64,000 bases of DNA from Schaalia odontolytica (GCF_009730335.1 NZ_CP046315.1:868001-932000); one strand, 5' to 3'. Counted from the first letter of the stretch, positions 43,620-52,757 are shown. The notes: a model not told the origin generated them from the sequence alone. Translations and numbers: made by a program.

Positions 43620-44285
43620 GTGATCGAGCCCAGCGCCGACATCGCCCCCAGCGCGATCGTCGCTCCCAGCGCGCGCGTCTGGCACCTCGCCCAGGTGCGC
43701 GAGAACGCGCGCATTGGGGAGGAGACGATCGTTGGACGTGGAGCCTACATCGGCGAAGGCGTGAGAGTCGGTAAGCGCTGCAAGATCCAGAACTACGCGC
43801 TCGTCTACGAGCCCGCATCCCTGGCTGACGGAGTGTTTGTCGGCCCCGCGGCCGTCTTCACGAATGATCACGCTCCTCGTGCGATCAACGCCGACGGCAG
43901 CCTGAAGAGCGCGAGCGATTGGGACCGTGTCGGCGTCACCGTCGAGCGCGGCGCCGCCATCGGCGCACGCGCCGTGTGCGTGGCCCCCGTGCGCATCGGG
44001 GAGTGGGCGTCAGTCGGTGCGGGCGCGGTCGTTACCCGTGACGTGGCCCCCTACGCGCTCGTCGTCGGCGTCCCCGCGCGCCGCGTCGGGTGGGTCGGCG
44101 AGGCCGGGCTGCCCCTTGAGGCTTCCGATGACGCCGGGAACGAGGCCGGGGAGCGCACGTGGGTGTGTCCGGCCTCGGGCCGCCGCTACGCCGAGCGAGA
44201 CGGTGCCCTGTCGCCCGAGGAGGTCCAGGCCTCGTCCCCGAATGACGCCGAGACGCCTCACCAAACCAGCGAGGACCAGCAGTGA
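43620..44285 (+). CDS. Left-handed beta-helix sugar N-acetyltransferase (WbpD-like)
   Basis: A 221-residue acetyltransferase. Hexapeptide repeats run from IAPSAIVAPSARVWHLAQVR to IGEETIVGRGAYIGEGVRVG. VFVGPAAVFTNDHAPRAINA holds the active-site His. GAAIGARAVCVAPVRIGEWA, then SVGAGAVVTRDVAPYALVVG and VPARRVGW complete the coil. The C-terminal 50 residues (VCPASGRRYAERDG) are a zinc-ribbon-like or disordered extension seen in WbpD/WlbB-type enzymes. With the next two genes it fits acetylation of the 3-amino group of UDP-GlcNAc(3NH2)A. Start GTG 43620 has GGGAG upstream, and the stop overlaps the aminotransferase start. Confidence 0.85.
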   Translation: MIEPSADIAPSAIVAPSARVWHLAQVRENARIGEETIVGRGAYIGEGVRVGKRCKIQNYALVYEPASLADGVFVGPAAVFTNDHAPRAINADGSLKSASDWDRVGVTVERGAAIGARAVCVAPVRIGEWASVGAGAVVTRDVAPYALVVGVPARRVGWVGEAGLPLEASDDAGNEAGERTWVCPASGRRYAERDGALSPEEVQASSPNDAETPHQTSEDQQ

Positions 44286-45382
44286 CACAGCCGTTCATCC
44301 CACCCGCACGCCCGCTCATCGGCGAGGAGGAGATCGACTCGGTCGCAGCCGTCATGCGCACGGGTATGATCGCCCAGGGACCCCAGGTCGCCGCCTTCGA
44401 GGAGGAGTTCTGTGCCGCCCTGGTGCCCGGGGTGCAGGCGGTCGCGGTCAACTCGGGGACCTCGGCACTGCACCTGGGCCTGCTCGCCGCCCGGATCGGT
44501 CCGGGCGACGAGGTCATCGTCCCCTCCTTCACCTTCGCGGCCACCGCCAACTCGGTCGCCATCACGGGCGCGACCCCCGTGTTCGTCGACATCGACCCGC
44601 TCACGTTTACCCTGTCGCCTGCCGCCGTCGAGGCCGCGATCACGCCGCGTACGCGGGCCATCATGCCCGTCCATCTCTACGGCCACCCTGCCCCCATGGA
44701 CGCCCTCCAGGCGATCGCCGACGCGCATGGGCTTATGGTCTTCGAAGACGCCGCCCAGGCCCACGGCGCGAGCCTGCACGGGCGCGCGGTCGGCTCTTTC
44801 GGCGCTTTCGCGGCCTTCTCCTTCTACCCGACGAAAAACATGACCAGCGGCGAGGGTGGCATGGTCACTTCGAGCGACCCCGAGATCATCCGCGGCGTCA
44901 AACTTGCGCGCAACCAGGGCATGGAGACGCGCTACGCCAACGAAATCGTGGGCCTCAACAACCGCATGACCGACATCCACGCCGCCATCGGACGCGTGCA
45001 GCTGACGAAGGTTGGCGAGTGGACGCGCGCACGTCAGGACAACGCCGCCTTCCTGGATGCCCACCTGCGCGGCGTCACCGTCCCGCACGTCGCGCCCGGC
45101 GCCACGCACGTCTACCACCAGTACACGATCCGCGTGGCCGAGGACCGCGACGGCTTTGCCGCAGCGCTGCGCGAGGAACACGGCGTCGGCTCGGGCGTCT
45201 ACTACCCGATCCCGAACCACGAGCTGCCCTCCCTCGCCCGCTTCGCCCCCGGCCTGGGGCTTGCGGCCACGCGCGAGGCAGCCGACCAGGTCCTCTCCCT
45301 GCCGATCTACCCGTCCCTGACGCCCGGCGAGCTGGAGCGCATCGTCGAGGCCGTGAATGCACTCGCGGAAGCGGGGGCCTGA
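44282..45382 (+). CDS. DegT/DnrJ/EryC1/StrS aminotransferase (WbpE-like)
   Basis: A 366-residue PLP enzyme acting on nucleotide-sugars. FIPPARPLIGEEEIDSVAAV, GVQAVAVNSGTSALHLGLLA, DEVIVPSFTFAATANSVAIT and VFEDAAQAHGASLHG lead to AFSFYPTKNMTSGEGGMVT, where Lys near residue 186 binds PLP. RMTDIHAAIGRVQLTKV follows. In the Wbp pathway it transaminates UDP-3-keto-GlcNAcA using glutamate. That identity rests on the flanking oxidoreductase and acetyltransferase; by sequence alone other 3- or 4-keto sugars are possible. It is translationally coupled to both neighbours. Confidence 0.9.
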   Translation: MTQPFIPPARPLIGEEEIDSVAAVMRTGMIAQGPQVAAFEEEFCAALVPGVQAVAVNSGTSALHLGLLAARIGPGDEVIVPSFTFAATANSVAITGATPVFVDIDPLTFTLSPAAVEAAITPRTRAIMPVHLYGHPAPMDALQAIADAHGLMVFEDAAQAHGASLHGRAVGSFGAFAAFSFYPTKNMTSGEGGMVTSSDPEIIRGVKLARNQGMETRYANEIVGLNNRMTDIHAAIGRVQLTKVGEWTRARQDNAAFLDAHLRGVTVPHVAPGATHVYHQYTIRVAEDRDGFAAALREEHGVGSGVYYPIPNHELPSLARFAPGLGLAATREAADQVLSLPIYPSLTPGELERIVEAVNALAEAGA

Positions 45383-45383
45383 C

Positions 45384-46367
45384 ATGAGTATTCGCCTCGG
45401 AATCCTCGGCATCGGCTCGATGGGCCGACACCACGTGCGCAACGCCCGCGCCACCGCCGGCGTGGACCTGGTCGCCCTCGCTGACCCGGGCGGCGACCGA
45501 TTCGGCGTCGCCGGCGACCTGCCCGTCCTGGGCGGTGTCGAGGAAATCATCGAGGTCGGCATCGACGCCGCGATCATCGCCGCGCCTACCGCACACCACG
45601 AGGCCGCAGCCTTGGCGCTGGCCGAGGCCGGGGTGCACACCCTCGTCGAAAAGCCCCTCGCCACGAGCGTGGAGGCGGGCCGCCGCATCCGCGACGCCTT
45701 CGCGGCCGCGGGCCTCGTCGGCGCTGTCGGCTACGTCGAGCGCTGCAACCCGGCGCTCATTGACATGCGCAGGCGGATCGCGGAGGGCCAGCTCGGAGCG
45801 ATTGAGCAGATTGCGACGCGCCGCCAGTCGCCCTTCCCCGCCCGCATTAGCGACGTCGGCGTGGTGAAGGACTTGGCTACGCACGACGTGGACTTGGCCG
45901 CGTGGGTGGCCGGTGCCCCCTACGAGAGCATCTACGCGCGCACGTCCGCGCGCTCGGGGCGAGTGCACGAGGACATGATGGTCGCCTCGGGCGTACTTGC
46001 AGGCGGTATCCTCGTCAACCACCTCGTCAACTGGCTGACCCCCTTCAAGGACCGCACGACGATCGTGACGGGGGAGCGGGGCGCGCTCGTCGCAGACACC
46101 GCGATGGGGGACCTGACCTTCTACGAGAACGGCCACGCGCCCCTGCAGTGGGACGCCATCGCCGCCTTCCGCGGGGTGAGCGAGGGACAGGTTGTGCGCT
46201 ACGCGCTCACCAAGCGCGAGCCCCTCGCCCTCGAACACGAGCGCTTCCGCGACGCGATCCTCGGTGCGGGAAGCGAGCACGTCACCATGGACGAGGCCCT
46301 GGATAACCTGCGCGTCGTCGAGGCCATCCTGTCCTCGGCCGCCACCGGTCGCTCGGTCGACCTGTAG
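45384..46367 (+). CDS. Gfo/Idh/MocA oxidoreductase (WbpB-like)
   Basis: A 327-residue NAD(P)-dependent enzyme. RLGILGIGSMGRHHVRNARA is the Rossmann motif with the HHxRN of this group, AAIIAAPTAHHEAAALALAE and HTLVEKPLAT the EKP catalytic Lys, and VGYVERCNPALIDMRRRIAE with DVGVVKDLATHDVDLAAWVA the substrate His/Asp region. It is predicted to oxidise the 3-hydroxyl of UDP-GlcNAcA, feeding WbpE and WbpD encoded just upstream. The start at ATG 45384 follows the aminotransferase stop by one base. It ends nine bases from a convergent glycosyltransferase gene with no clear hairpin between. Confidence 0.88.
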   Translation: MSIRLGILGIGSMGRHHVRNARATAGVDLVALADPGGDRFGVAGDLPVLGGVEEIIEVGIDAAIIAAPTAHHEAAALALAEAGVHTLVEKPLATSVEAGRRIRDAFAAAGLVGAVGYVERCNPALIDMRRRIAEGQLGAIEQIATRRQSPFPARISDVGVVKDLATHDVDLAAWVAGAPYESIYARTSARSGRVHEDMMVASGVLAGGILVNHLVNWLTPFKDRTTIVTGERGALVADTAMGDLTFYENGHAPLQWDAIAAFRGVSEGQVVRYALTKREPLALEHERFRDAILGAGSEHVTMDEALDNLRVVEAILSSAATGRSVDL

Positions 46368-46376
46368 AGCGCGGTG

Positions 46377-47480
46377 CTACCGCGTCACGTCGGCGTAGAT
46401 CGCGCGCAGCTGATCCGCAGATCCGCGCAGCGAGCGCTCATGTGTCACCCACGCCCGGCACGCCGCCCCGCGATCCTCGCGTTCGTCCTCGGACCAAGCC
46501 AATGCCTCGTCGATGGAGCGAGCGAGAGCGTCCGGCGAGCGTTCATCCGAGAGTATTGAGGCCCCGGGCGCGATCATCTCCGGTGTTCCGCCCGTGCGAT
46601 ATGCGATGACGGGAACGCCGCACGCCTGCGCTTCGAGCAGCACGAGTCCCGCAGCCTCCTGCCTCCCCTGCGTCGGCTTCGTGGGCAGGACGAGGACGCG
46701 GGTGCGGCGCATCCAGTCGCGCACCCCCTCACGATCCAGTCGGCCCGTGAACGTCACGTGGGCGGGTGCGTGCGCGCGCAGTGCGGGTGCCAGCGGCCCG
46801 TCGCCCACGAGGACGAGGCGATGCGGGCGGCGCCCCACGAGGGAGGCGGACGCCCGGGCCAGGTCGTCCACCCCCTTGAGACGACTGAGCGCGCCCACGA
46901 ACAGGACGACGGGTTCCTCGCGCGACTCTGCTGTGTTCGAGGCAGACGTCCACCAGTGCGTGTCCACGCCCTGATAGTGCACGCTCAGGCGCTCCGGATC
47001 TGCTCCCGCGCCTAAGGCGACGTCCGCCAGGTAACGGGAGACAGCCAGCAGCCGGCTCGCTCCCTCAAAGGCGGACGTGCGGTTGCGTGCGTTCCACGCG
47101 GCACCCGCGCCGCGCCCGAGCCTCGGGTAGGCGTCCCCGCCGTGGAGCGTCACCACGAGGGGCACCCCTGTCTCCCGCGCAGCTCCCACAGCCGGTAGGG
47201 ACCAGGTCGCCTGGTGCTGGTGAATGACGTCCGGATTCCAGGCGGTGATCGCGCGGCGCATCTGTCCCATGCCTCGTGCCTGTGCGGTCACGCGAAGCAG
47301 GAGGGGACTGCCGAGCGCGCGCGGAGCGGCCTCGTCGATGGGGACCGTGACGGTCGGATCGGTGATGCGCGCCGCGAGTGTGAAAGCCCGCCAATCGAGC
47401 TCCGGCATCGCGAGGGCGTGCGAGAGTGCGAAGTAGGTCGGAGGAACCAGCAGGGTTCCCTTCGTCAGGGCGACCCTCAT
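46377..47480 (-). CDS. GT4 glycosyltransferase, copy 1
   Basis: A 367-residue GT-B fold enzyme. The N-terminal half has DVIHQHQATWSLPAVGAARE and VPLVVTLHGGDAYPRLGRGA. The C-terminal half has VVLFVGALSRLKGVDDLARA, HRLVLVGDGPLAPALRAHAP and AAGLVLLEAQACGVPVIAYR followed by TGGTPEMI, the GT4 E-x7-E-type donor site. It is a retaining sugar transferase acting at the inner membrane face on lipid-linked glycan. ATG 47480 (MRVALTKGTLLVPP) is supported by GGGTGG upstream; the longer frame is not conserved. It is divergent from the flippase. Confidence 0.88.
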   Translation of the reverse strand: MRVALTKGTLLVPPTYFALSHALAMPELDWRAFTLAARITDPTVTVPIDEAAPRALGSPLLLRVTAQARGMGQMRRAITAWNPDVIHQHQATWSLPAVGAARETGVPLVVTLHGGDAYPRLGRGAGAAWNARNRTSAFEGASRLLAVSRYLADVALGAGADPERLSVHYQGVDTHWWTSASNTAESREEPVVLFVGALSRLKGVDDLARASASLVGRRPHRLVLVGDGPLAPALRAHAPAHVTFTGRLDREGVRDWMRRTRVLVLPTKPTQGRQEAAGLVLLEAQACGVPVIAYRTGGTPEMIAPGASILSDERSPDALARSIDEALAWSEDEREDRGAACRAWVTHERSLRGSADQLRAIYADVTR

Positions 47481-47570
47481 GAGTACCACCCGAGGGTGGG
47501 CGTGGATCGGTGAGCGGGCATGCCACCATCCTAGGGGCAAGCCGCGTGCCCCAGGTGATTAAATGAGTCC

Positions 47571-48854
47571 ATGATGAACGCACCTGCCCGCCCCGCCCGC
47601 TCGGGCGTCCTCGCGCAGGTGCTCACCCTCCTTGGCGGCACGCTCCTCGCTCAGGTCATCGCCTTCGTCGCTCAGATCGGCATCGCCCGCCTCTACACGG
47701 ACACGGACCTGGGCTACCTGGGAATCTTTACCTCCGCCGCCACGCTCGGCGCGGCCGTCGCGGGCGCCCGCTTCGACCTCAGCATCGTCCTGCCCGCCCC
47801 GGGGGACGAGGCCTCGGCCCGGTCCCTGGCCGGCCTCGCTTCGCGCTGCGTGCTGGTCGCCTCCGCACTGGCCACCCTGATTGCGGCCGCCGCATGGCCG
47901 TGGGTGAGCGCGCGCTACGGAAGCGCGCTCGCGGGGTGGATGCTCGCCGTTGGGGTCTCCATCCTGTTCCTGGCACAGGGGCAGGTGTGCTCCTACTGGC
48001 TGACTCGCCACCGGCGGTTCCAGGCGATTGCGAGCTCATCCGTGGTGCGTGCCCTCGGGATCGCGGTCCTGCAGCTGGTGTGCGGTTTCGTGGCTGGTGG
48101 AGGCCTGGGTGCAGCGATTGGGGCGACGATCGCGGGCCAGGGTATCGCTGTCGCCTACCTGTCGTGGCGCGCCCGCGACGCCCGCGAACGTCAGGACACC
48201 GATCCGACCCTTCGCGAGGTTGCCTCGCGCTACCGCAAGATGGCCCTCGTGGGTGTGCCCAACGTCGTCGTCGACGCGCTGCGCACGAGCACTATCCCGA
48301 TGCTTATCGCCACGTATTCAGTGGCTGCGCTTGGCCAATTCAACTTGGCGTGGCTGGCACTCCAGGCCCCGGTCGCCCTCATCGCGGGGGCGCTGTCGCA
48401 GGTGTACCTGCCGCGCCTGTCGGACACCCCTCCCGGTGAGATGACCCGCGTCGCCCTGCGCGTCGGTGGCATTGCGTTGGCCTGCTCGATCCCGGTGTTC
48501 GCCCTGCTCGCGTGGGTGAGCCCTGCGATCTTCCCCTTCGTGTTCGGGGCGCGCTGGGAGGCGGCCGGGTACTTCGCGCGATCCCTGGCCCCCTGGCTTG
48601 CCCTCACGGTCGCGACCTCACCGCTGTCAAACGTGTTCGTTGCGACTTACCACCAGCGCCGCATGCTGGCCTTTGCGTGCGTGTATTGCGCGGCACCGCT
48701 GGCGTGGCTCGCGTGTAGCCCCTACGGCGTGGAGACCACGGTTGCGGTGCTCGGAGCCCTCATGGCCGTTCTGCTGGTGGGGATGCTCCTCATGGCGGTC
48801 GTGACTGCACGCGCTTACGACCGGGGTGACGTTACGCGACCAGTGACCGCGTGA
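47571..48854 (+). CDS. Wzx-like polysaccharide flippase
   Basis: A 427-residue protein with about a dozen hydrophobic segments spread along its length. VLTLLGGTLLAQVIAFVAQI with GIARLYTDTDLGYLGIFTSA is the typical N-terminal MATE/MOP-superfamily flippase start. SYWLTRHRRFQAIASSSVVR and VGVPNVVVDALRTSTIPMLI match the middle region. It probably moves undecaprenyl-linked oligosaccharide across the membrane. ATG 47571 lies six bases after TTAAAT, a near match to the leaderless pattern; ATG 47574 is an alternative. A small hairpin follows the stop. Confidence 0.85.
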   Translation: MMNAPARPARSGVLAQVLTLLGGTLLAQVIAFVAQIGIARLYTDTDLGYLGIFTSAATLGAAVAGARFDLSIVLPAPGDEASARSLAGLASRCVLVASALATLIAAAAWPWVSARYGSALAGWMLAVGVSILFLAQGQVCSYWLTRHRRFQAIASSSVVRALGIAVLQLVCGFVAGGGLGAAIGATIAGQGIAVAYLSWRARDARERQDTDPTLREVASRYRKMALVGVPNVVVDALRTSTIPMLIATYSVAALGQFNLAWLALQAPVALIAGALSQVYLPRLSDTPPGEMTRVALRVGGIALACSIPVFALLAWVSPAIFPFVFGARWEAAGYFARSLAPWLALTVATSPLSNVFVATYHQRRMLAFACVYCAAPLAWLACSPYGVETTVAVLGALMAVLLVGMLLMAVVTARAYDRGDVTRPVTA

Positions 48855-48861
48855 AACCCTT

Positions 48862-48879
48862 GTGAAACCTGTGTTTCAC
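48862..48879. terminator. Small hairpin between convergent genes
   Basis: GTGAAAC, loop CTGT, GTTTCAC: a perfect 7-bp stem that reaches into the stop of the glycosyltransferase on the other strand. A third GTGAAAC lies at 48851. Confidence 0.35.
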
Positions 48880-49991
48880 CGGCGGGCTCGCGCGGCGAGT
48901 GCTCGCTCGTAGGCCTCACGCAGGCGCGTGGCTCCCTCCTCCCAGGTGGGAATCGTGGGAGCGATGAAAGCCGCGATGTCCTTTCGCGTGATGCGCTCCA
49001 GGGCGCTGACGAGCTCGCGCTGTGGATCCTCCAGCACCCACGCGTCGGCCTGATCTCCCAGGTAGCGGCGGGCCTCGGACAGAGGAGAACACAGCGCAGG
49101 TACACCGGCCGCGAAGGCCTCCATCATCTTGTTGGGCGTGGACATGCGGTGCGACAGGCACCCGGACTCGATGAGACACAGCGCCACGTCAGCCCCGCGC
49201 GTCATAGCCAGAACCTGGTCCGGCTCCACGGGAGGCAGGCGGTGGATGTTCGGGTGGGTCGCAGCCGCACGCTCAACCTCGGGCAGCAGGGCACCCGCGC
49301 CGACGAAGACGACGTGCGCGTTCTGAACCTGCTCAAACGCGCGCAGAATCAACGGAATGTTGCGCCCGGGCGCCAGGTATCCCGAATGGAGGTACAGGAG
49401 AGCGTCCTGCGGGATCCCCAGCTGCCCGCGCAGGTCGATGACCCCATCCGAGCCCGTCGGAGCGTTCGTCACCACCACGGGTTCGACGCCAGGGTAGGCT
49501 TCGCGGTACCACTGCGCGATCGTCTCGTTGACCACGGACACCACGTCCGCGCGGTGGATATAGCGGCGCTCAATCACGCGCTGGAGGCGCTGGCGTAGGC
49601 CCGCCGACCCTACCGTCTCCGTCTCCAGTTCGTGCGCGTTGTACGCAAACACCGCGCCCGTGCGCTGCGCCAACGCGTGCGCGAGGGGCAGCAGGAACAG
49701 GTTCTGCGCGGAGACTGCGGCGACACGCTGCCTCGCGAACCGTCGGTACACGCGCGCCCCCCACGCGCCGACGACCCTCGGACCACCCAGGGGCGCACCC
49801 AGGGACGTGCCCCGAATCCGGGTGAGGTACACGGTGGGGGCCACGGCCTCGTCCGTGGGAAGCCCGCCCTGATTGATCCCGACAACGTGGGTCTGCGAGA
49901 AAAGCGGGGACAGGGAACGCGCAATCTTCACCAGGCGACCGGGCGAGGCCAGGTTCGACGGGTAGAGCAGGAGGTTCAGCGCGCGATCCAC
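48876..49991 (-). CDS. GT4-type glycosyltransferase, copy 2
   Basis: A 371-residue GT-B enzyme. GAVFAYNAHELETETVGSAG and IHRADVVSVVNETIAQWYRE form the acceptor half. LLYLHSGYLAPGRNIPLILR, HVVFVGAGALLPEVERAAAT and RGADVALCLIESGCLSHRMS followed by TPNKMMEAFAAG form the donor half. The family E-x7-E is less clear than in the other two copies, and the NKMMEAFAAGVP block is the best landmark. The start GTG 49991 (VDRALNLLLYPSN) is fixed by TACAAT exactly six bases upstream; longer frames run into the divergent promoter region of the dehydrogenase. Confidence 0.82.
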   Translation of the reverse strand: MDRALNLLLYPSNLASPGRLVKIARSLSPLFSQTHVVGINQGGLPTDEAVAPTVYLTRIRGTSLGAPLGGPRVVGAWGARVYRRFARQRVAAVSAQNLFLLPLAHALAQRTGAVFAYNAHELETETVGSAGLRQRLQRVIERRYIHRADVVSVVNETIAQWYREAYPGVEPVVVTNAPTGSDGVIDLRGQLGIPQDALLYLHSGYLAPGRNIPLILRAFEQVQNAHVVFVGAGALLPEVERAAATHPNIHRLPPVEPDQVLAMTRGADVALCLIESGCLSHRMSTPNKMMEAFAAGVPALCSPLSEARRYLGDQADAWVLEDPQRELVSALERITRKDIAAFIAPTIPTWEEGATRLREAYERALAARARR

Positions 49992-49997
49992 GCCCCC

Positions 49998-50003
49998 ATT
50001 GTA
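49998..50003 (-). promoter_or_regulatory. -10 box of GT4 copy 2, leaderless layout
   Basis: On the minus strand TACAAT is followed by GGGGGC and GTG at 49991. TACAAT is close to a perfect sigma-70-type -10. Confidence 0.65.
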
Positions 50004-50064
50004 GGTGGGGAGGGGCACTACACTGGAGGGGAACAGCGAGGCCGGAGACGGAAAGGGGAGCCGC

Positions 50065-51369
50065 ATGCGCATCGCGGTTGTCGGCATGGGCAAGATCGGG
50101 TTGCCGCTGGCGGTACACTACGCGCGCGGCGGACACACCGTCGTCGGCGTGGACGTGAACCCCGGCGTGGTCGCCCTCATTAACGAGGGGGTCGAACCCT
50201 TCCCGGGCGAGGCGCACCTGGCCGAGTACCTGCCCCCGCTTGCCTCCTCCGGCGCTCTGCGCGCCACGACCGAGTACGCCGAGGCGATCCCCGGCGCAGA
50301 CACGGTTGTCATGGTCGTGCCGCTCGTCGTCGATAACGAGAGCCGCCCCGACTTCCGCGTCATGGACGGCGCCACCCGCTCGATGGCCGCCCACCTGACG
50401 CCCGGCACCCTCGTCTCCTATGAAACCACCCTGCCCGTGGGCACGACGCGCGGACGATACAAGCCCCTCATCGAGGAGGTCTCCGGCCTGATCGAGGGCT
50501 GCGACTTCGACGTCGTGTTCTCGCCCGAGCGTGTCCTCACCGGCCGGGTTTTCGCCGACCTGGCGCGCTATCCGAAGCTCGTGGGGGGTCTCAGCGAAGC
50601 CGGCGAGGCGCACGGCGTTTCCTTCTACGAGGCCGTCCTCTCCTTCGATGAGCGCGACGACCTGCCGCGCCCCAACGGCGTGTGGCCTATGGGTGGGGCC
50701 GAGGCCGCTGAAATGGCCAAGCTCGCTGAGACCACCTACCGGGACGTCAATATCGGCCTGGCCAACCAGTTCGCGCGCTATGCGGACGCGATCGGCATCA
50801 ACGTCGCTCGCGTGATCGAGGCCTGCAACTCCCAGCCGTACTCTCACATCCACCGGCCCGGCATTGCGGTCGGTGGCCACTGCATCCCCGTCTACCCGCG
50901 CCTGTACCTGGCCGGTGACCCGGACGCGACCATCGTGTCCGCGGCCCGCGCCGCCAACGCAGATATGCCCGCCTACGCGGTTTCCCGCGCCTCTGCCCTG
51001 CTCGGTTCCCTTGAGGGTCTGCGCGTCGCGGTCCTGGGTGCCACCTACCGCGGCGGGGTCAAGGAAACCGCCTTCTCCGGCGTCTTCGGCGTCGTCGACG
51101 CGCTGCGCGAGGCCGGGGCGCAGGTGAGCGTGCACGATCCGCTGTACGCCGATGACGAGCTGGCAGCCTTCGGGTGGGACGCCTACCACCTCGGCGAGCC
51201 GGTGGATGTCGCCATCATCCAGGCCGACCACGCCGCCTACCGGAACCTGGTCCCCGCCGACCTGCCCGGCGTGCGCCTCCTCGTCGACGGCCGCGCCATC
51301 ACCTCACCCGAGGCCTGGGCCGGCACCCCGCGCATCACCGTCGGTGGGGGAAGCGCTCCCGCATGCTAG
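50065..51369 (+). CDS. UDP-N-acetyl-sugar 6-dehydrogenase (WbpA-like)
   Basis: A 434-residue NAD-dependent enzyme that oxidises C6 of a UDP-N-acetylhexosamine to the uronic acid in two steps. MRIAVVGMGKIGLPLAVHYA is the NAD-binding site, SYETTLPVGTTRGRYKPLIE and FSPERVLTGRVFADL follow, EMAKLAETTYRDVNIGLANQ is the central helix, and GIAVGGHCIPVYPRLY carries the catalytic Cys (near 273). VLGATYRGGVKETAFSGVF is the UDP-binding C-terminal domain. Presence of WbpB/E/D-like genes suggests UDP-GlcNAc as substrate; UDP-ManNAc is the alternative. ATG 50065 has AAAGGGGAG upstream. It overlaps the next glycosyltransferase by seven bases. Confidence 0.9.
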   Translation: MRIAVVGMGKIGLPLAVHYARGGHTVVGVDVNPGVVALINEGVEPFPGEAHLAEYLPPLASSGALRATTEYAEAIPGADTVVMVVPLVVDNESRPDFRVMDGATRSMAAHLTPGTLVSYETTLPVGTTRGRYKPLIEEVSGLIEGCDFDVVFSPERVLTGRVFADLARYPKLVGGLSEAGEAHGVSFYEAVLSFDERDDLPRPNGVWPMGGAEAAEMAKLAETTYRDVNIGLANQFARYADAIGINVARVIEACNSQPYSHIHRPGIAVGGHCIPVYPRLYLAGDPDATIVSAARAANADMPAYAVSRASALLGSLEGLRVAVLGATYRGGVKETAFSGVFGVVDALREAGAQVSVHDPLYADDELAAFGWDAYHLGEPVDVAIIQADHAAYRNLVPADLPGVRLLVDGRAITSPEAWAGTPRITVGGGSAPAC

Positions 51370-52544
51370 TCACTCTCGCGACCCGCACCTTTACACCCGA
51401 GCCGACGGCCGCCGCGCTGCGCCTCGGGGCACTCGCCCGCGCGCTCGCCGCAGGCGGAGACAGGGTCCGGGTCCTCACCTCGCGCCTGGCTCTCTCCGTT
51501 GCCAGCGACGCCTGCCGGCTCGCAGACGGTGGTGTCGATGTGGGGGAGGACAGTGGCCTCGTCGAGGTTCGCCGCGCCCCCGTCCTGCGCGACCGTACGG
51601 GAGCGGTACGCGGATACGTCTCCTATATGTCTTTCGACCTGCCCCTCATCGCCCGGCTGCTCGCCGGTCCGCGCCCCGACGTGGTGGTCTCCGAGCCTCC
51701 GCCGACGACCGGAGCAGCCGTCCGTATTGCGTGCGCGGCGCGCCGCGTCCCCTACGTCTACTACTGCGCCGACATTGTCTCGGATGCCGCCGCGCTCGCG
51801 GGTGTGCCCGGCTTCGTCGTGCGCACGGTCGCGGGGCTGGAGTCTTTTGCGCTGCGCGGTGCCCGCCGCGTCATCGCCGTGTCAGATGGGGTCGCCCGCT
51901 GCGCGCGCGACATGGGTGCGCGCGATGTCGCGGTCGTTCCCAACGGCGTGCGCGTGCCCGAGGCCGTGGCTACCGGCACCCCGGAAGGATTCCCCACCTG
52001 CGGCGGCCCCGTCTTTGTCTACGCGGGCACAGTCGCCCAGTGGCTGGCCCCCGAGGTCTTCGTCGATGCCTTCGAGCGCGCGCGAGCGCGGCTCGGGGAC
52101 GCGCGCCTCGTGTTCGTGGGGCAGGGGAGCGGATGGGATGCCCTCGCCGAGCGCTCGCGAGGTGTGGCCGGCGTCGAAATGATCCCCGCAGTCAGTGCCG
52201 AGGAGGCGGACCGGTGGATGGCGCGAGCCACCGCGACGCTCGCCTCGCTGCGACCGGGTGGATACGACTACGCCTACCCGACGAAGATCCTCGCCTCCCT
52301 CGCGCAGGGCACTCCCGTCATTTACGCGGGGCCCGGTCAGGCTGCCCGTGACATCGCGGAGGGGGAACTCGGAGTCGCGTGCAACCTCAACGCCGATGAG
52401 GTTGCCGAGGCCATGGTTGGTCTCGCGTCGGGGACTGCCGCCTGGGTGGGTGCTGAGGGTGCACGCGCCTGGGTGAGCATGCATCGGTCAGTCGAGGCCT
52501 CGTCGCGCGCTGCGGCCGCGGTGGTTCGGTCGGCGCTCGCGTAG
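51363..52544 (+). CDS. GT4 glycosyltransferase, copy 3
   Basis: A 393-residue GT-B enzyme. LVTLATRTFTPEPTAAALRL and RPDVVVSEPPPTTGAAVRIA form the N-terminal fold with the typical PP loop. VPYVYYCADIVSDAAALAGV resembles the fucosamine-type and exopolysaccharide GT4s. GPVFVYAGTVAQWLAPEVFV, ARLVFVGQGSGWDALAERSR and ASLAQGTPVIYAGPGQAARD form the donor half. It is translationally coupled to the dehydrogenase gene, so it may use the uronic acid sugar or its derivative. The last gene before the amidase, from which it is separated by an AT-richer promoter region. Confidence 0.87.
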   Translation: MLVTLATRTFTPEPTAAALRLGALARALAAGGDRVRVLTSRLALSVASDACRLADGGVDVGEDSGLVEVRRAPVLRDRTGAVRGYVSYMSFDLPLIARLLAGPRPDVVVSEPPPTTGAAVRIACAARRVPYVYYCADIVSDAAALAGVPGFVVRTVAGLESFALRGARRVIAVSDGVARCARDMGARDVAVVPNGVRVPEAVATGTPEGFPTCGGPVFVYAGTVAQWLAPEVFVDAFERARARLGDARLVFVGQGSGWDALAERSRGVAGVEMIPAVSAEEADRWMARATATLASLRPGGYDYAYPTKILASLAQGTPVIYAGPGQAARDIAEGELGVACNLNADEVAEAMVGLASGTAAWVGAEGARAWVSMHRSVEASSRAAAAVVRSALA

Positions 52545-52694
52545 GCCTTCGGCTTTTCTCCCTCGGGCTGACGCGGTTGTGCGTCGGTGCGTCCTGATGC
52601 GATCGCGCATTGGCGGAGGGGAGCCTACCTCGTCTCGTATCTAAAAAGCTATCGTTTCAGTTTGCGTGAGTTCATGCATGTAACTATTCTCATG

Positions 52695-52723
52695 TTTACA
52701 GTTACAACATAAACATCTACAAT
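52695..52723 (+). promoter_or_regulatory. Promoter of the amidase gene
   Basis: TTTACA (52695-52700), a 17-bp spacer and TACAAT (52718-52723) make the best sigma-70-type promoter in the window, in a distinctly AT-rich patch (52640-52740). Transcription would start about 28 bases before ATG 52758, and GAAGGA lies in that leader. Confidence 0.75.
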
Positions 52724-52757
52724 CACGACTGTCACATCAGCAACTTGAAGGATCACT

